This document shows positions 1-6,749 of a DNA stretch of 6,749 nucleotides, piece after piece (position 1 is the first letter of the stretch; every line of letters begins with the position of its first letter). The translations under genes and the position numbers were made by a program. The notes beneath the pieces were generated by a model, which did no database searches, was not told the DNA's origin, and worked only from the letters and a program-made list of their open reading frames with translations. The stretch is from CAVQCX01 sp050050175 (lineage in GTDB: Bacteria; Pseudomonadota; Gammaproteobacteria; Chromatiales; Chromatiaceae), in assembly GCA_050050175.1 (NCBI GenBank), contig JASFUT010000182.1, positions 1 to 6,749 of the forward strand. The letters run 5' to 3'.

Positions 1-264
1 CCGTTGTTGCACTCGCTCGCATTAGCGATGGCCAGTGCTTCACTCGTGCGCCTAGGTGCAGACCCGCCCAGGCACGCTGAAACGAACGATTTGTATGGGA
101 CCGAGCACTAGCCTTGGACCGGTACCGCCTGAGACCCGAGGGGCCGGACAACGGGGCTCGACGATCCCGGCGTGGTTGCCGGGCCGCGAGGCCGTCGCCT
201 CCGGAGCCGGCTCCCGCTCGGCCGCTGTACCAGGCCGGCTGCCCTGTTCGAGCGGAAGACGCCC
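1..264. other. Leader region without a supported gene
   Basis: No coding sequence can be supported here. The first 120 bases are 60% G+C (72 of 120) and the next 120 are 78% (93 of 120), so the left end looks like intergenic or promoter DNA. A short frame runs from the left edge to a TAG at 109-111 and contains a 27-codon ORF starting with ATG at 28. It has no recognisable motif and no good ribosome site, and could equally be noise or the tail of a gene outside the window. A small inverted repeat, TCGC-ATTA-GCGA, lies at 17-28. I found no sigma-70 promoter with two good boxes at normal spacing. In the frame of the cyclase, stops at 109-111 and 130-132 limit how far upstream that gene could start. 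Confidence 0.6.
254..258 (+). promoter_or_regulatory. Candidate ribosome binding site of the diguanylate cyclase
   Basis: GGAAG lies six bases before an in-frame TTG at 265. It is the best-spaced Shine-Dalgarno match near any of the possible starts (GTG 172, TTG 265, GTG 322) and is why 265 is preferred. The purine run before GTG 322 sits too close to that codon, and GTG 172 has no clear site. Confidence 0.4.
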
Positions 265-2316
265 TTGGCCCAGACCCCCTTCGCCGACCGCCCGTGCGCG
301 CCCGCCTCGCCGGGGGCGGGCGTGCCCCTCCGGCGGGCCAGGGTGCTGGCACTTACGATATTTGCGCCGGTGGCGCTCGTGCTCGTTCTGGTGGTGGGCG
401 GCTTCCACTACGTCGACCTGAGCGCCGCGCGCGAGAGCCGGGCCGCCAGCGAGCGCGCCCGGGTCGACCTGGGTGCAGCCGACATCTCGCGGGAGTTCGA
501 GGTGGTGACGGCCGACCTGAGGTTCCTGGCGGCGTCCTCTGCGCTGCGGCGCTATCTGGACGACGGCGACGAGGAAGCGCGGTCTGAGCTCGCCCGGGAT
601 TTTCTCGCGCTCTCGCGCAGCTCCGGGCTCTACGACCAGATACGCCTGCTCGACCGCGCCGGGATGGAGCGCCTGCGAGTGAACTTCAACGGCGGCGACC
701 CCGCGGTGGTTCCGCAGGCGCAGCTGCAGGACAAGTCGCGCCGCTACTACTTCGAGGACAGCATCCGCCTGGAGCGTGGCGGCGTCTTCGTCTCCCCCCT
801 GGATCTCAACATCGAGCGCGGCCGCGTGGAACGACCGTTGAAGCCGATGATCCGCTTCGGGATGCCGGTCTTCGACGGCGCCGGTCGCAAGCGTGGCGTG
901 CTGCTGCTCAACTACCTGGCCCTGCGGCTGACCGACAGGATCCGGGAGGTCCTCGCGAGCTCCGTCAGCGAGCCCTGGATGCTCAATGCCGACGGCTACT
1001 GGCTGCTGGCCCCCGATCCCGCCGATGCCTGGGGGTTCATGCTCGACCACGGCCGAAGCTTCGCGGCCGCCTTTCCCCGGGCCTGGACGGCCTTGAGGGC
1101 GCCGGACCAGGGACAGATCCTCACCGACGAGGGGCTGTTCACCTTCACCGCCGTCTTCCCCATGCTCGAGGGCCAGGTCTCGAGCACGGGTGCCGCCGAG
1201 GCCGACACCCCCAGTGCCTCGGAGGTGGGGATGCGCGGCTACCGTTGGCAGGTGGGGACCCGGATCACGCCCGCGACCCGGGCCCGGCTGGTGCACAAGC
1301 ATCTGGTGTCGGGGGCGCTCCAGCTCGGCATCCTGCTCGGCCTCGCCCTCATCGCCAGCCTGGCGGGAGCGCGCGCCTGGGTGCGTGGCCGCCACGCGTC
1401 CACCGCCCTGCGGGACAGCGAGAAGAGGCTGCGCAGCATCACCCGGGACCTCGCCGAGGGCCTGCTGGTCACGGACCTCGAGGGGCGGGTCTCCATGACC
1501 AACCCCGAGGCGGAGCGCCTGCTGGGCTGGAGCGAGAAGGAGCTCTGCGGGCGTGATCTGCACGGGCTGATCCACTTCCGAAAGGACGGCACCCCCGTGC
1601 CGCCGGAGCTCTGCGCGGCCCGGCGCGCCCTGTCGGACGAGAACGTCCACCGTGTGGACGACGAGTACTTCGCCCGCAGGGACGGCGGGCTGATCCCCGT
1701 CGCCTATACCGCGGCGCCCCTGCAGAGCGGAGACACGCTGATCGGTGCCATCGTGTCGTTCCAGGACATCAGCGAGCGGCGGCGGATGCAGGCCGAGCTG
1801 GAGCGGCTTGCGACGCGGGACCCCCTGACCGGGGTCTACAACCGGCGCGAGCTGGAACGCCGCCTGGCCCAAGAGGTCGCCCGGGCGGACCGTTATCGCG
1901 TGCCCCTGTCGGTGCTGATGCTCGATCTCGACCGGTTCAAGGAGCTCAACGACAGCTACGGCCACCAGGTGGGCGACGCGACCCTCAAGACGGTGGCGTC
2001 GCGGATCGCGGCGATCGTCCGGACCACCGATCAGCTCGCCCGGTACGGGGGCGAGGAATTCCTGGTCATCATGCCGCACACCGATGTCGCCGCGGCCCTG
2101 GAGCTGGCCGAGCGCATTCGCAGGCGGGTGGCCGACGAGCCGGTGGAGGCCCCCGACGGGGCGTCGCCCCGGGTGACCCTGAGCATCGGCGTCGCGGCCC
2201 TGAGCGGGACGGAGCGGACCCCCGAGGAGCTGCTGAGATCGGCGGATGCGGCCCTGTACGAGGCCAAGAAGGCGGGTCGCAACCGGGTGGTGTGCCGGGA
2301 GCCGGATTCCCCGTGA
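265..2316 (+). CDS. Membrane-bound diguanylate cyclase (Cache sensor, PAS, GGDEF)
   Basis: Inner-membrane sensor enzyme that should make cyclic di-GMP from two GTP in response to a periplasmic signal. Numbering is for the 683-residue product from TTG 265. A helix at about 27-49 and a second at 348-369 bracket a periplasmic region of about 300 residues with Cache (PDC) hallmarks: YDQIR at 123-127, RVN at 138-140, RYYFEDS at 160-166, FVSPLDLN at 175-182 and PLKPMIRFG from 191. A PAS domain follows (about 383-504), then GGDEF (about 512-677). The signature is GGEEF at 595-599. D554, N562 and D571 match metal- and GTP-binding positions of the family. RTTD at 586-589, five residues before GGEEF, is the inhibitory I-site, so product feedback is expected. 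The catalytic set is complete and no EAL domain is present. The start is uncertain: GTG 172 gives 714 residues and GTG 322 gives 664, while 265 has the best ribosome site. The stop overlaps the next gene. Confidence 0.93.
   Translation: MAQTPFADRPCAPASPGAGVPLRRARVLALTIFAPVALVLVLVVGGFHYVDLSAARESRAASERARVDLGAADISREFEVVTADLRFLAASSALRRYLDDGDEEARSELARDFLALSRSSGLYDQIRLLDRAGMERLRVNFNGGDPAVVPQAQLQDKSRRYYFEDSIRLERGGVFVSPLDLNIERGRVERPLKPMIRFGMPVFDGAGRKRGVLLLNYLALRLTDRIREVLASSVSEPWMLNADGYWLLAPDPADAWGFMLDHGRSFAAAFPRAWTALRAPDQGQILTDEGLFTFTAVFPMLEGQVSSTGAAEADTPSASEVGMRGYRWQVGTRITPATRARLVHKHLVSGALQLGILLGLALIASLAGARAWVRGRHASTALRDSEKRLRSITRDLAEGLLVTDLEGRVSMTNPEAERLLGWSEKELCGRDLHGLIHFRKDGTPVPPELCAARRALSDENVHRVDDEYFARRDGGLIPVAYTAAPLQSGDTLIGAIVSFQDISERRRMQAELERLATRDPLTGVYNRRELERRLAQEVARADRYRVPLSVLMLDLDRFKELNDSYGHQVGDATLKTVASRIAAIVRTTDQLARYGGEEFLVIMPHTDVAAALELAERIRRRVADEPVEAPDGASPRVTLSIGVAALSGTERTPEELLRSADAALYEAKKAGRNRVVCREPDSP
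2313..2316 (+). other. GTGA stop-start overlap of cyclase and hydrolase
   Basis: The four bases carry the hydrolase start GTG (2313-2315) and the cyclase stop TGA (2314-2316). This is the usual arrangement for translational re-initiation and puts the two genes in one transcript. It depends on the hydrolase starting at 2313 rather than at GTG 2292; both starts overlap the cyclase. Confidence 0.65.
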
Positions 2317-3212
2317 GCCTGTGGTCCGGGGGCACCCTCGCGGTGCTGGTCCTCATGGCGGGCGCCGCTGCGGCGGCGCAGGGCCGCATACCGCTGTTCG
2401 ACGCCCATCTCCACTACAGTGCCGAGGACGCCGAGCGGCTCGGTCCGGCGGCAATCCTGGACGTCCTGGATCGCAACGGCGTGGACCAGGCCGTCGTCTC
2501 CGGCCGCGCGGGAGGCAGCCTGGAGGCCCTCTACCGGGAGGCGCCGGAGCGGATCCTGCCCTTCCTGAGCGTCTACCGCGACCCAGCGGAAAAGCGCGAC
2601 TGGATGCACGATCCGACACTGCCCGCACGGGTGGAGCGCTGGCTCGATGCGGGCATCTACCGCGGCATCGGAGAGATCCACATCTTCGCGGCCGACAGGC
2701 ACAGCCCCGTGCTGAGGCGCATCGTCGAGATCGCCGCGGAGCGCGGGCTGGTACTGCAGGTGCACGGCGACGCCGAGGTGATCGACACCGTCTTCGGGAT
2801 CGCACCTCAGGTCAGGGTCCTGTGGGCCCACATGGGCACCCGGCCGGAGCCGGGGCCCATCAGGGCGGTGCTCGCGCGCCACCCGCAGGGCCTCTGTCTG
2901 GACACCTCGGTGCGCGACGAGCGCATCGCACCCGGGGGCCGCATCCTTCCCGAGTGGCGGGCGTTGTTCACCGACCACGCCGAGCGCTTCGTCGTGGGCG
3001 TGGACACCCACTGGGTGAAGCGATGGGAGAGGTTCGACACGGTGGCCGCCCGCATCCGCGGCTGGCTCGCGCAGCTCCCGCGGGATGTGGCCCGGCGGCT
3101 CGCCTACGGCAACGCGGAGCGCCTGCTCGGCGCGGGTCCGCAAGCCGGACCGGCCGAAGGGGTCCCATGCGGCCGGGGGTCGGCCCCGCCCGCCGGCGAA
3201 CCTGCCGAATGA
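2313..3212 (+). CDS. Exported metal-dependent hydrolase, amidohydrolase_2 type
   Basis: A TIM-barrel metal hydrolase of 299 residues, probably of the amidohydrolase_2 family (relatives hydrolyse or decarboxylate small molecules); the substrate is unknown. Visible motifs in order: DAHLH at 30-34 (first metal-binding HxH), GEIH with E121, VHGD with H151, WAHMG with H173, GVDTHW with D231, and a closing YGNAERLL at 265-272. These fit the usual metal and catalytic positions, so the enzyme looks intact. Residues 8-23 are hydrophobic and alanine-rich, ending AAAAAQ, like a signal peptide, so a periplasmic location is likely. The segment before them has no Lys or Arg, which is atypical. GTG 2313 was chosen because GTGA overlaps the cyclase stop and a GGGAG lies 11 bases upstream; GTG 2292 is an in-frame alternative, and ATG 2355 would remove the leader. 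The last 25 residues or so are a Gly/Pro/Ala-rich tail beyond the normal end of the fold. Confidence 0.85.
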   Translation: MSLWSGGTLAVLVLMAGAAAAAQGRIPLFDAHLHYSAEDAERLGPAAILDVLDRNGVDQAVVSGRAGGSLEALYREAPERILPFLSVYRDPAEKRDWMHDPTLPARVERWLDAGIYRGIGEIHIFAADRHSPVLRRIVEIAAERGLVLQVHGDAEVIDTVFGIAPQVRVLWAHMGTRPEPGPIRAVLARHPQGLCLDTSVRDERIAPGGRILPEWRALFTDHAERFVVGVDTHWVKRWERFDTVAARIRGWLAQLPRDVARRLAYGNAERLLGAGPQAGPAEGVPCGRGSAPPAGEPAE

Positions 3213-3366
3213 TCCGTTAGCCTCGGCGTCATATTCCGCGTCCACCGGCGGGGAACGGGCCTTGCGCGCGGGTGTATGCTTTCGGCTGGCGTGATACCAG
3301 GGTAATCGCCGTGCGCGACGGGCGGCTGCCCGACGACCTGCGGACCCAAGGAGCGAAGACGCCGCC
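3213..3366. other. Intergenic gap before the efflux operon
   Basis: A gap of 154 bases separates the hydrolase stop from the adaptor start and is the obvious place for an efflux-operon promoter. Weak elements only: GGAAC at 3252-3256 with TATGCT at 3275-3280 is a poor promoter pair, and CGGGC-GGCT-GCCCG at 3319-3332 is a 5-base-pair hairpin in the presumed leader. No hairpin followed by a T run is present, so there is no intrinsic terminator for the upstream pair. Read-through from the cyclase pair into the efflux genes therefore cannot be excluded. Confidence 0.5.
3348..3353 (+). promoter_or_regulatory. Ribosome binding site of the RND adaptor
   Basis: AAGGAG is a strong Shine-Dalgarno match 13 bases before ATG 3367. 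The spacing is slightly long, but no other in-frame start is closer, and the start places a signal peptide directly at the N terminus. Confidence 0.6.
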
Positions 3367-4461
3367 ATGGCTGATCCGTCCCCACTGATCCGTCCCGGCC
3401 GACGAGGGCTCGCGATGGGCCTTGCGCTCGCGCTGGCAGCCGTCCCCGCCCGGGCCCAGGAGCCCCCGCCGGTGGGGATCGCCCCGGCGGAGCGCACGGA
3501 GATCGTCGAGGAGCTGAGCCTCACCGGCACCCTGACCTCCCCCCTCGCGGCACGTCTGGCCACCGAGGTGGAAGGCCGGGTGGCCAGGATCGCCGTCGAC
3601 GCGGGCGCCGAGGTGTCCGCGGAGGATACGTTGATCGAGCTGGACGACGAGCTGGCCCGCCTGGACCTTGATCAGGCCCGGGCAGCGCGGCGCGAGGCGG
3701 AGGTCGAGCTCGCGGACGCCCGTCGGCGGCTCAGCGAGGTCGAGGATCTGGCGAGGCGCAACAGCGTGGCGGACACCCAGGTCCGGGCCCTGGAGGCGGA
3801 GGTCCGCCGGGACGCCGCCGTGCTCGATCGCCGCCGGGCGGAGACGGCGCACCGCGCCGCCGTTCTCGAGCGCCACCGCCTCGAGGCGCCCTTCGGCGGC
3901 GTGGTCGCGCGGCGCATGACCGATCTGGGTGAATGGGTGGGCCCGGACACCCCCGTGATGGAACTGGTGGCCGTGGACCGCCTGCGCCTGGACCTGCAGG
4001 TGCCCCAGTCCTATTTCGGGCGCGTGAAGCGGGGCACGCCCGTCGGCGTGCGACTGGACGCCCTGCCCGAGCTGCGCCTGCAGAGCGCCATCGGGGAGGT
4101 GGTGCCGGTCAGCGACCCCAGCGCCCGGACCTTCCTGGCGCGCGTGGCCCTGGACAACGGGGAGCGCCGGATGACCCCGGGCATGTCCGCCCGGGCCACC
4201 CTGCGCCTGGGCACGGGGCGCGACGGGCTGGCGGTCCCGAGGGACGCCCTCATCCGGTATCCGGACGGGCGCATCTCGGTCTGGGTGGCCGAAGGCACCG
4301 GGGAGACCCGGCGGGTAAGCGAGCGCCAGGTGGAGATCGGCAAGACCTTCGCGGGACGGGTGGAGATCGCCTCCGGCCTGGAAGCCGGCGTCCCGGTGGT
4401 GGTGCGCGGCAACGAGACCCTCCAGGAAGGCCAGGAGGTCCGGGTCCGGGACGATGGCTGA
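3367..4461 (+). CDS. RND efflux periplasmic adaptor (membrane fusion protein, HlyD/AcrA type)
   Basis: Periplasmic adaptor of 364 residues that would bridge the inner-membrane pump encoded next to it and an outer-membrane channel. Residues 1-30 form a signal peptide: basic GRR at 11-13, hydrophobic stretch, then ARA before Gln31. There is no lipobox cysteine, so it is not the lipoprotein form seen in AcrA. The first half of the lipoyl (barrel-sandwich) domain is about 63-93 (EGRVARIAVDAG), and the second half about 171-203 (RLEAPFGGVVARR). Between them, about 94-168, is a charged Ala/Arg/Glu-rich stretch typical of the alpha-helical coiled-coil hairpin. The beta-barrel follows with PGMSARATL at 271-279, then the membrane-proximal domain with AVPRDALI at 289-296. 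The length is normal for the family. The stop overlaps the pump start by 8 bases, fixing it as the first gene of an adaptor-pump operon. The sequence does not reveal the substrate (drug, solvent or other). Confidence 0.93.
   Translation: MADPSPLIRPGRRGLAMGLALALAAVPARAQEPPPVGIAPAERTEIVEELSLTGTLTSPLAARLATEVEGRVARIAVDAGAEVSAEDTLIELDDELARLDLDQARAARREAEVELADARRRLSEVEDLARRNSVADTQVRALEAEVRRDAAVLDRRRAETAHRAAVLERHRLEAPFGGVVARRMTDLGEWVGPDTPVMELVAVDRLRLDLQVPQSYFGRVKRGTPVGVRLDALPELRLQSAIGEVVPVSDPSARTFLARVALDNGERRMTPGMSARATLRLGTGRDGLAVPRDALIRYPDGRISVWVAEGTGETRRVSERQVEIGKTFAGRVEIASGLEAGVPVVVRGNETLQEGQEVRVRDDG
4433..4438 (+). promoter_or_regulatory. Ribosome binding site of the RND pump
   Basis: AGGAGG lies inside the 3' end of the adaptor gene, 15 bases before ATG 4454. 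The match is perfect but the spacing is long, so translational coupling through the overlapping stop and start probably helps initiation. No alternative in-frame start exists in the few codons upstream. Confidence 0.5.
4454..4461 (+). other. Stop-start overlap of adaptor and pump
   Basis: ATGGCTGA holds the pump start (ATG 4454-4456) and the adaptor stop (TGA 4459-4461) in different frames. Such overlaps usually mean a single transcript and coupled translation, which suits two subunits needed in one complex. Confidence 0.8.
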
Positions 4462-6749
4462 GCACCGCGTCGAAGGTGCCCCGAAACCAGCCGCCGGACG
4501 GGCGGGCGAGGGCTCGCGCGCCTTCGAGGCGCTGGCGCGGCGCGGCACCCTGATGACGGTGATCGTGGGGGTGGTCTGCGTGCTCGGCCTGGTGGCCGCC
4601 CTGCGCATTCCCATCCAGATGATCCCCGACCTGGAGGTGCGCACCATTACGGTCCGCACGTCCTGGCCGGGCGCCACGCCCCAGGACATCGAGCAGGAGA
4701 TCCTGATCGAGCAGGAGGAGTACCTGCGCAGCATCCCCAGCCTGCACCGCATGATCTCCACCGCCTCCTCCGGCCAGGCGCGGATCGAGCTGGAGTTTCC
4801 CTACGGCGTCGACATAAGCGACACACTGATCCGGGTGAACAACGCCCTGAGCCAGGTGCCCTCCTATCCCCTCAACGTGGACCAGCCGCGGATCTTCGCC
4901 GAGGCCTTCTCCAGCAACTCGTTCATGTACTTCCGGGTCACGCCCGTGGACGGGAACCCGAGGGGCCTGGACATGGACATGATGCGTGATTTCGTGGACG
5001 ACAACGTGCGCACGCGCATGGAGAACGTGCCCGGGGTCTCGCGGGTGGAGCTCTGGGGCGGGGCGGAGCGGCAGATTCAGGTCCTGGTGGACCCGGCCGC
5101 GCTGGCCGAGCGGGGACTGACCGTGGCGGACGTGCGAGAGGCGCTCACCTCGCGCAACCGCGACGTCTCCGGGGGCGAGCTCGACGCCGGCAAGCGCCGC
5201 TATCTGCTCCGCACCATCGGCCGTTTCCGCAGTGCCGCGGAGCTCGAGGAGCTGATCCTGGCCCGGCGCGGCAACGCGGTGCTGCGCCTGGGGGACGTGG
5301 CGCGGGTGCGCCTCGACCACTTCGAGATCGGGCGCGAGTCCTTCGTCAACGGCAAGCCCGTGCTGACCCTGGCGGTGAACCGCGAGCTGGGCTCGAACGT
5401 CATCGACATCAAGGACGCCATGCTGGCCGAGGTGGACGCCATCAACCGTGAGGTGCTCGCCCCCGCCGGGATGGAGCTGGCCCTGAACGCCACGGATACG
5501 GTCTACGTGGAGCAGTCCATCGCCACGGTCTGGCGCAACCTGGCCCTCGGGGCGGTGCTGGCGACGCTGGTGATGTTCGCCTTCCTGCGCTCCGCCCGCG
5601 CCACCCTGATCGGCGTCGTGGGAATCCCCATCTGCACCATCGCGGCCTTTCTGGGGCTTCTCCTGGCGGGGCGGACGGTCAACGTGATCTCCCTGGCCGG
5701 CGTGGCCTTCGCCATCGGCATGACGCTGGACAACAGCATCGTGGTCCTGGAGAGCATCGAGCTGGAGCGCCGCCGGGGGCTCGACCGGCTGCGCGCGGCC
5801 GTGGCGGGGGTCCAGCGGGTCTGGCCCGCGGTGCTCGCCTCCACCCTGACCACGGTGCTGGTGTTCATCCCCATCGTGTTCATCCGCGAGGAGGCGGGCC
5901 AGCTCTACTCGGACATCGCCATCGCCGTGTCCGCCTCCATCCTCGCGTCGATGCTGGTGGCCATCACCGTGATCCCCACCGCTGCGGCGCACTTTGCCTT
6001 CCGCCCGGCCGGCGAGGACGCGCCGGGAACCGGCACCCGGGGGCTCGGGGCCCGGGTGGTGGCCGGTGTGGGCTGGCTCATCGGCGGACGGCTGCGGCGC
6101 CTGCTCACCGTCGGCGGCATCGCCGCGGCGAGCGCCGGGATCATCGTCGGGCTCACGCCGCCGGCGGAGTATCTGCCCCCGGGCGAGGAGCCCAAGATCT
6201 TCGCCCGCATGCACGCCCCCCCGGGCTACAACCTGCAGACCATGAGCGCCATCGGCCGGAAGATCCAGGACCACTTCCTCCCCTACCTGGACGACTCCCC
6301 CGAGCAGTTCGAGCGCGGCGAGACCGAGGTGCCGGCCCTGGACTACATCATCGTCTCCATCGACCCGGGGGGGCTGCGGATCATCGCCGAGCCCAAGGAC
6401 AAGGGCCAGGTGGACGCCCTGATCGAGGCGGTCACCCGCAAGTACGAGGAGTACCCGGGCATGCGGGCCTTCGCCACCCGCGGCTCGATCATCACCAGCA
6501 ACGACGGGGGCACGCGCAGCATCAACCTCGACATCTCCGGTCCCCGCCTGGCGGGCATCTACGAGACGGCGCTCGCCGCCTACCGGCGGGCCGAGGAGGT
6601 CTTCGGCAACCCGCGAATCCAGGCCGACCCGCCCACCCTGTCCCTCTCCCAGCCGCTGGTGGAGGTGCACCCCGACTGGGATCGGGCGGCGGAGCTCGGC
6701 ATGGACGCCGACGACATCGGCTTCACCGTCGCCGCCCTCACGGACGGGG
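4454..6749 (+). CDS. RND efflux pump inner-membrane permease (AcrB-like), 3' end beyond window
   Basis: Proton-driven inner-membrane exporter of the RND superfamily. The visible 765 residues are uninterrupted and the gene continues past the right edge; complete relatives are roughly 1,000-1,070 residues. TM1 is about 33-51, followed by IPIQMIPDLE and the large periplasmic porter loop (about 60-355, with WPGATPQDIE at 71-80 and ENVPGVSRVE at 190-199). TM2 to TM6 fall at about 359-378, 383-404, 409-432, 455-477 and 485-510. TM7 at about 549-567 opens the second half, followed by its periplasmic loop (PPGEEPKIF from 575). TM4 reads GMTLDNSIVVLES: D426 is the proton-relay aspartate equivalent to AcrB D407, and the second position (AcrB D408) is Asn427. 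The C-terminal lysine and threonine of the relay lie outside the window. The HAE-type subfamily cannot be settled. ATG 4454 overlaps the adaptor stop, and no other reading frame competes. Confidence 0.93.
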   Translation, partial: MAEHRVEGAPKPAAGRAGEGSRAFEALARRGTLMTVIVGVVCVLGLVAALRIPIQMIPDLEVRTITVRTSWPGATPQDIEQEILIEQEEYLRSIPSLHRMISTASSGQARIELEFPYGVDISDTLIRVNNALSQVPSYPLNVDQPRIFAEAFSSNSFMYFRVTPVDGNPRGLDMDMMRDFVDDNVRTRMENVPGVSRVELWGGAERQIQVLVDPAALAERGLTVADVREALTSRNRDVSGGELDAGKRRYLLRTIGRFRSAAELEELILARRGNAVLRLGDVARVRLDHFEIGRESFVNGKPVLTLAVNRELGSNVIDIKDAMLAEVDAINREVLAPAGMELALNATDTVYVEQSIATVWRNLALGAVLATLVMFAFLRSARATLIGVVGIPICTIAAFLGLLLAGRTVNVISLAGVAFAIGMTLDNSIVVLESIELERRRGLDRLRAAVAGVQRVWPAVLASTLTTVLVFIPIVFIREEAGQLYSDIAIAVSASILASMLVAITVIPTAAAHFAFRPAGEDAPGTGTRGLGARVVAGVGWLIGGRLRRLLTVGGIAAASAGIIVGLTPPAEYLPPGEEPKIFARMHAPPGYNLQTMSAIGRKIQDHFLPYLDDSPEQFERGETEVPALDYIIVSIDPGGLRIIAEPKDKGQVDALIEAVTRKYEEYPGMRAFATRGSIITSNDGGTRSINLDISGPRLAGIYETALAAYRRAEEVFGNPRIQADPPTLSLSQPLVEVHPDWDRAAELGMDADDIGFTVAALTDG

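Noticed and set aside
28..111. 27-codon ORF in the leader
   Set aside because: No ribosome site, no recognisable motif, and too short to support from this sequence alone.
52..2079. 675-codon open frame on the minus strand opposite the cyclase
   Set aside because: Low-complexity translation with no motif. The + strand carries a complete Cache-PAS-GGDEF protein.
2246..3220. 324-codon + strand frame overlapping the hydrolase
   Set aside because: Arg/Gly/Pro-rich translation. The alternative frame has the full set of amidohydrolase motifs.
3252..3280. Possible ECF-type or sigma-70 promoter (GGAAC, TATGCT) before the adaptor
   Set aside because: Neither pair of boxes matches a consensus at correct spacing, so it is mentioned only within the intergenic entry.
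3319..3332. Hairpin CGGGC-GGCT-GCCCG as a terminator
   Set aside because: Only five base pairs and no T run, and such hairpins arise by chance in GC-rich DNA.
3367..3456. Twin-arginine (Tat) signal on the adaptor from the RR at residues 12-13
   Set aside because: The residues after RR do not fit the Tat consensus, and adaptors of this family use the Sec route.
2031..3563. Two 510-codon minus-strand frames (2031-3563 and 3229-4761)
   Set aside because: They run across several unrelated + strand genes and the intergenic gap with no domain content, as expected from GC-driven shadow frames.
4250..6670. 806-codon open frame on the minus strand opposite the RND pump
   Set aside because: Its translation is His/Gly/Gln/Asp-rich with no recognisable domain, and it is antisense to a clear RND gene. 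In DNA this GC-rich, stops are rare on the opposite strand.

Overview
The window is about 70% G+C by eye. It carries four genes on the + strand, arranged as two overlapping pairs, with no mobile element, RNA gene or CRISPR array that I can support. A tripartite-type RND efflux system and two exported or periplasm-facing proteins point to a Gram-negative bacterium. The G+C content and protein style suggest a GC-rich proteobacterium, perhaps a gammaproteobacterium, but no marker gene fixes the taxon.

Region 1 (1 to about 264) is a leader of lower G+C at its left end (72 of 120 bases in 1-120, against 93 of 120 in 121-240), with no gene I can support. Region 2 (about 265-3212) holds a membrane-bound diguanylate cyclase (Cache-type periplasmic sensor, PAS, GGDEF with intact active and inhibitory sites). 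A small metal-dependent hydrolase of the amidohydrolase_2 type follows, apparently exported. Their stop and start overlap in GTGA, so they are probably co-translated.

Region 3 (3213-3366) is a 154-base gap with a clear Shine-Dalgarno sequence but no convincing promoter or terminator. Region 4 (3367 to the end) is an RND efflux pair: a periplasmic adaptor (membrane fusion protein), then the inner-membrane pump, which overlaps it by 8 bases and runs off the right edge after 765 codons. No outer-membrane channel and no TetR/MarR-type regulator is visible.

Functionally, the first pair could couple a periplasmic hydrolytic activity to c-di-GMP output. The second pair exports an unknown substrate. 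Nothing in the sequence links the two pairs beyond adjacency and shared strand. The window looks mostly ordinary. The least routine feature is the translationally coupled cyclase plus exported amidohydrolase.
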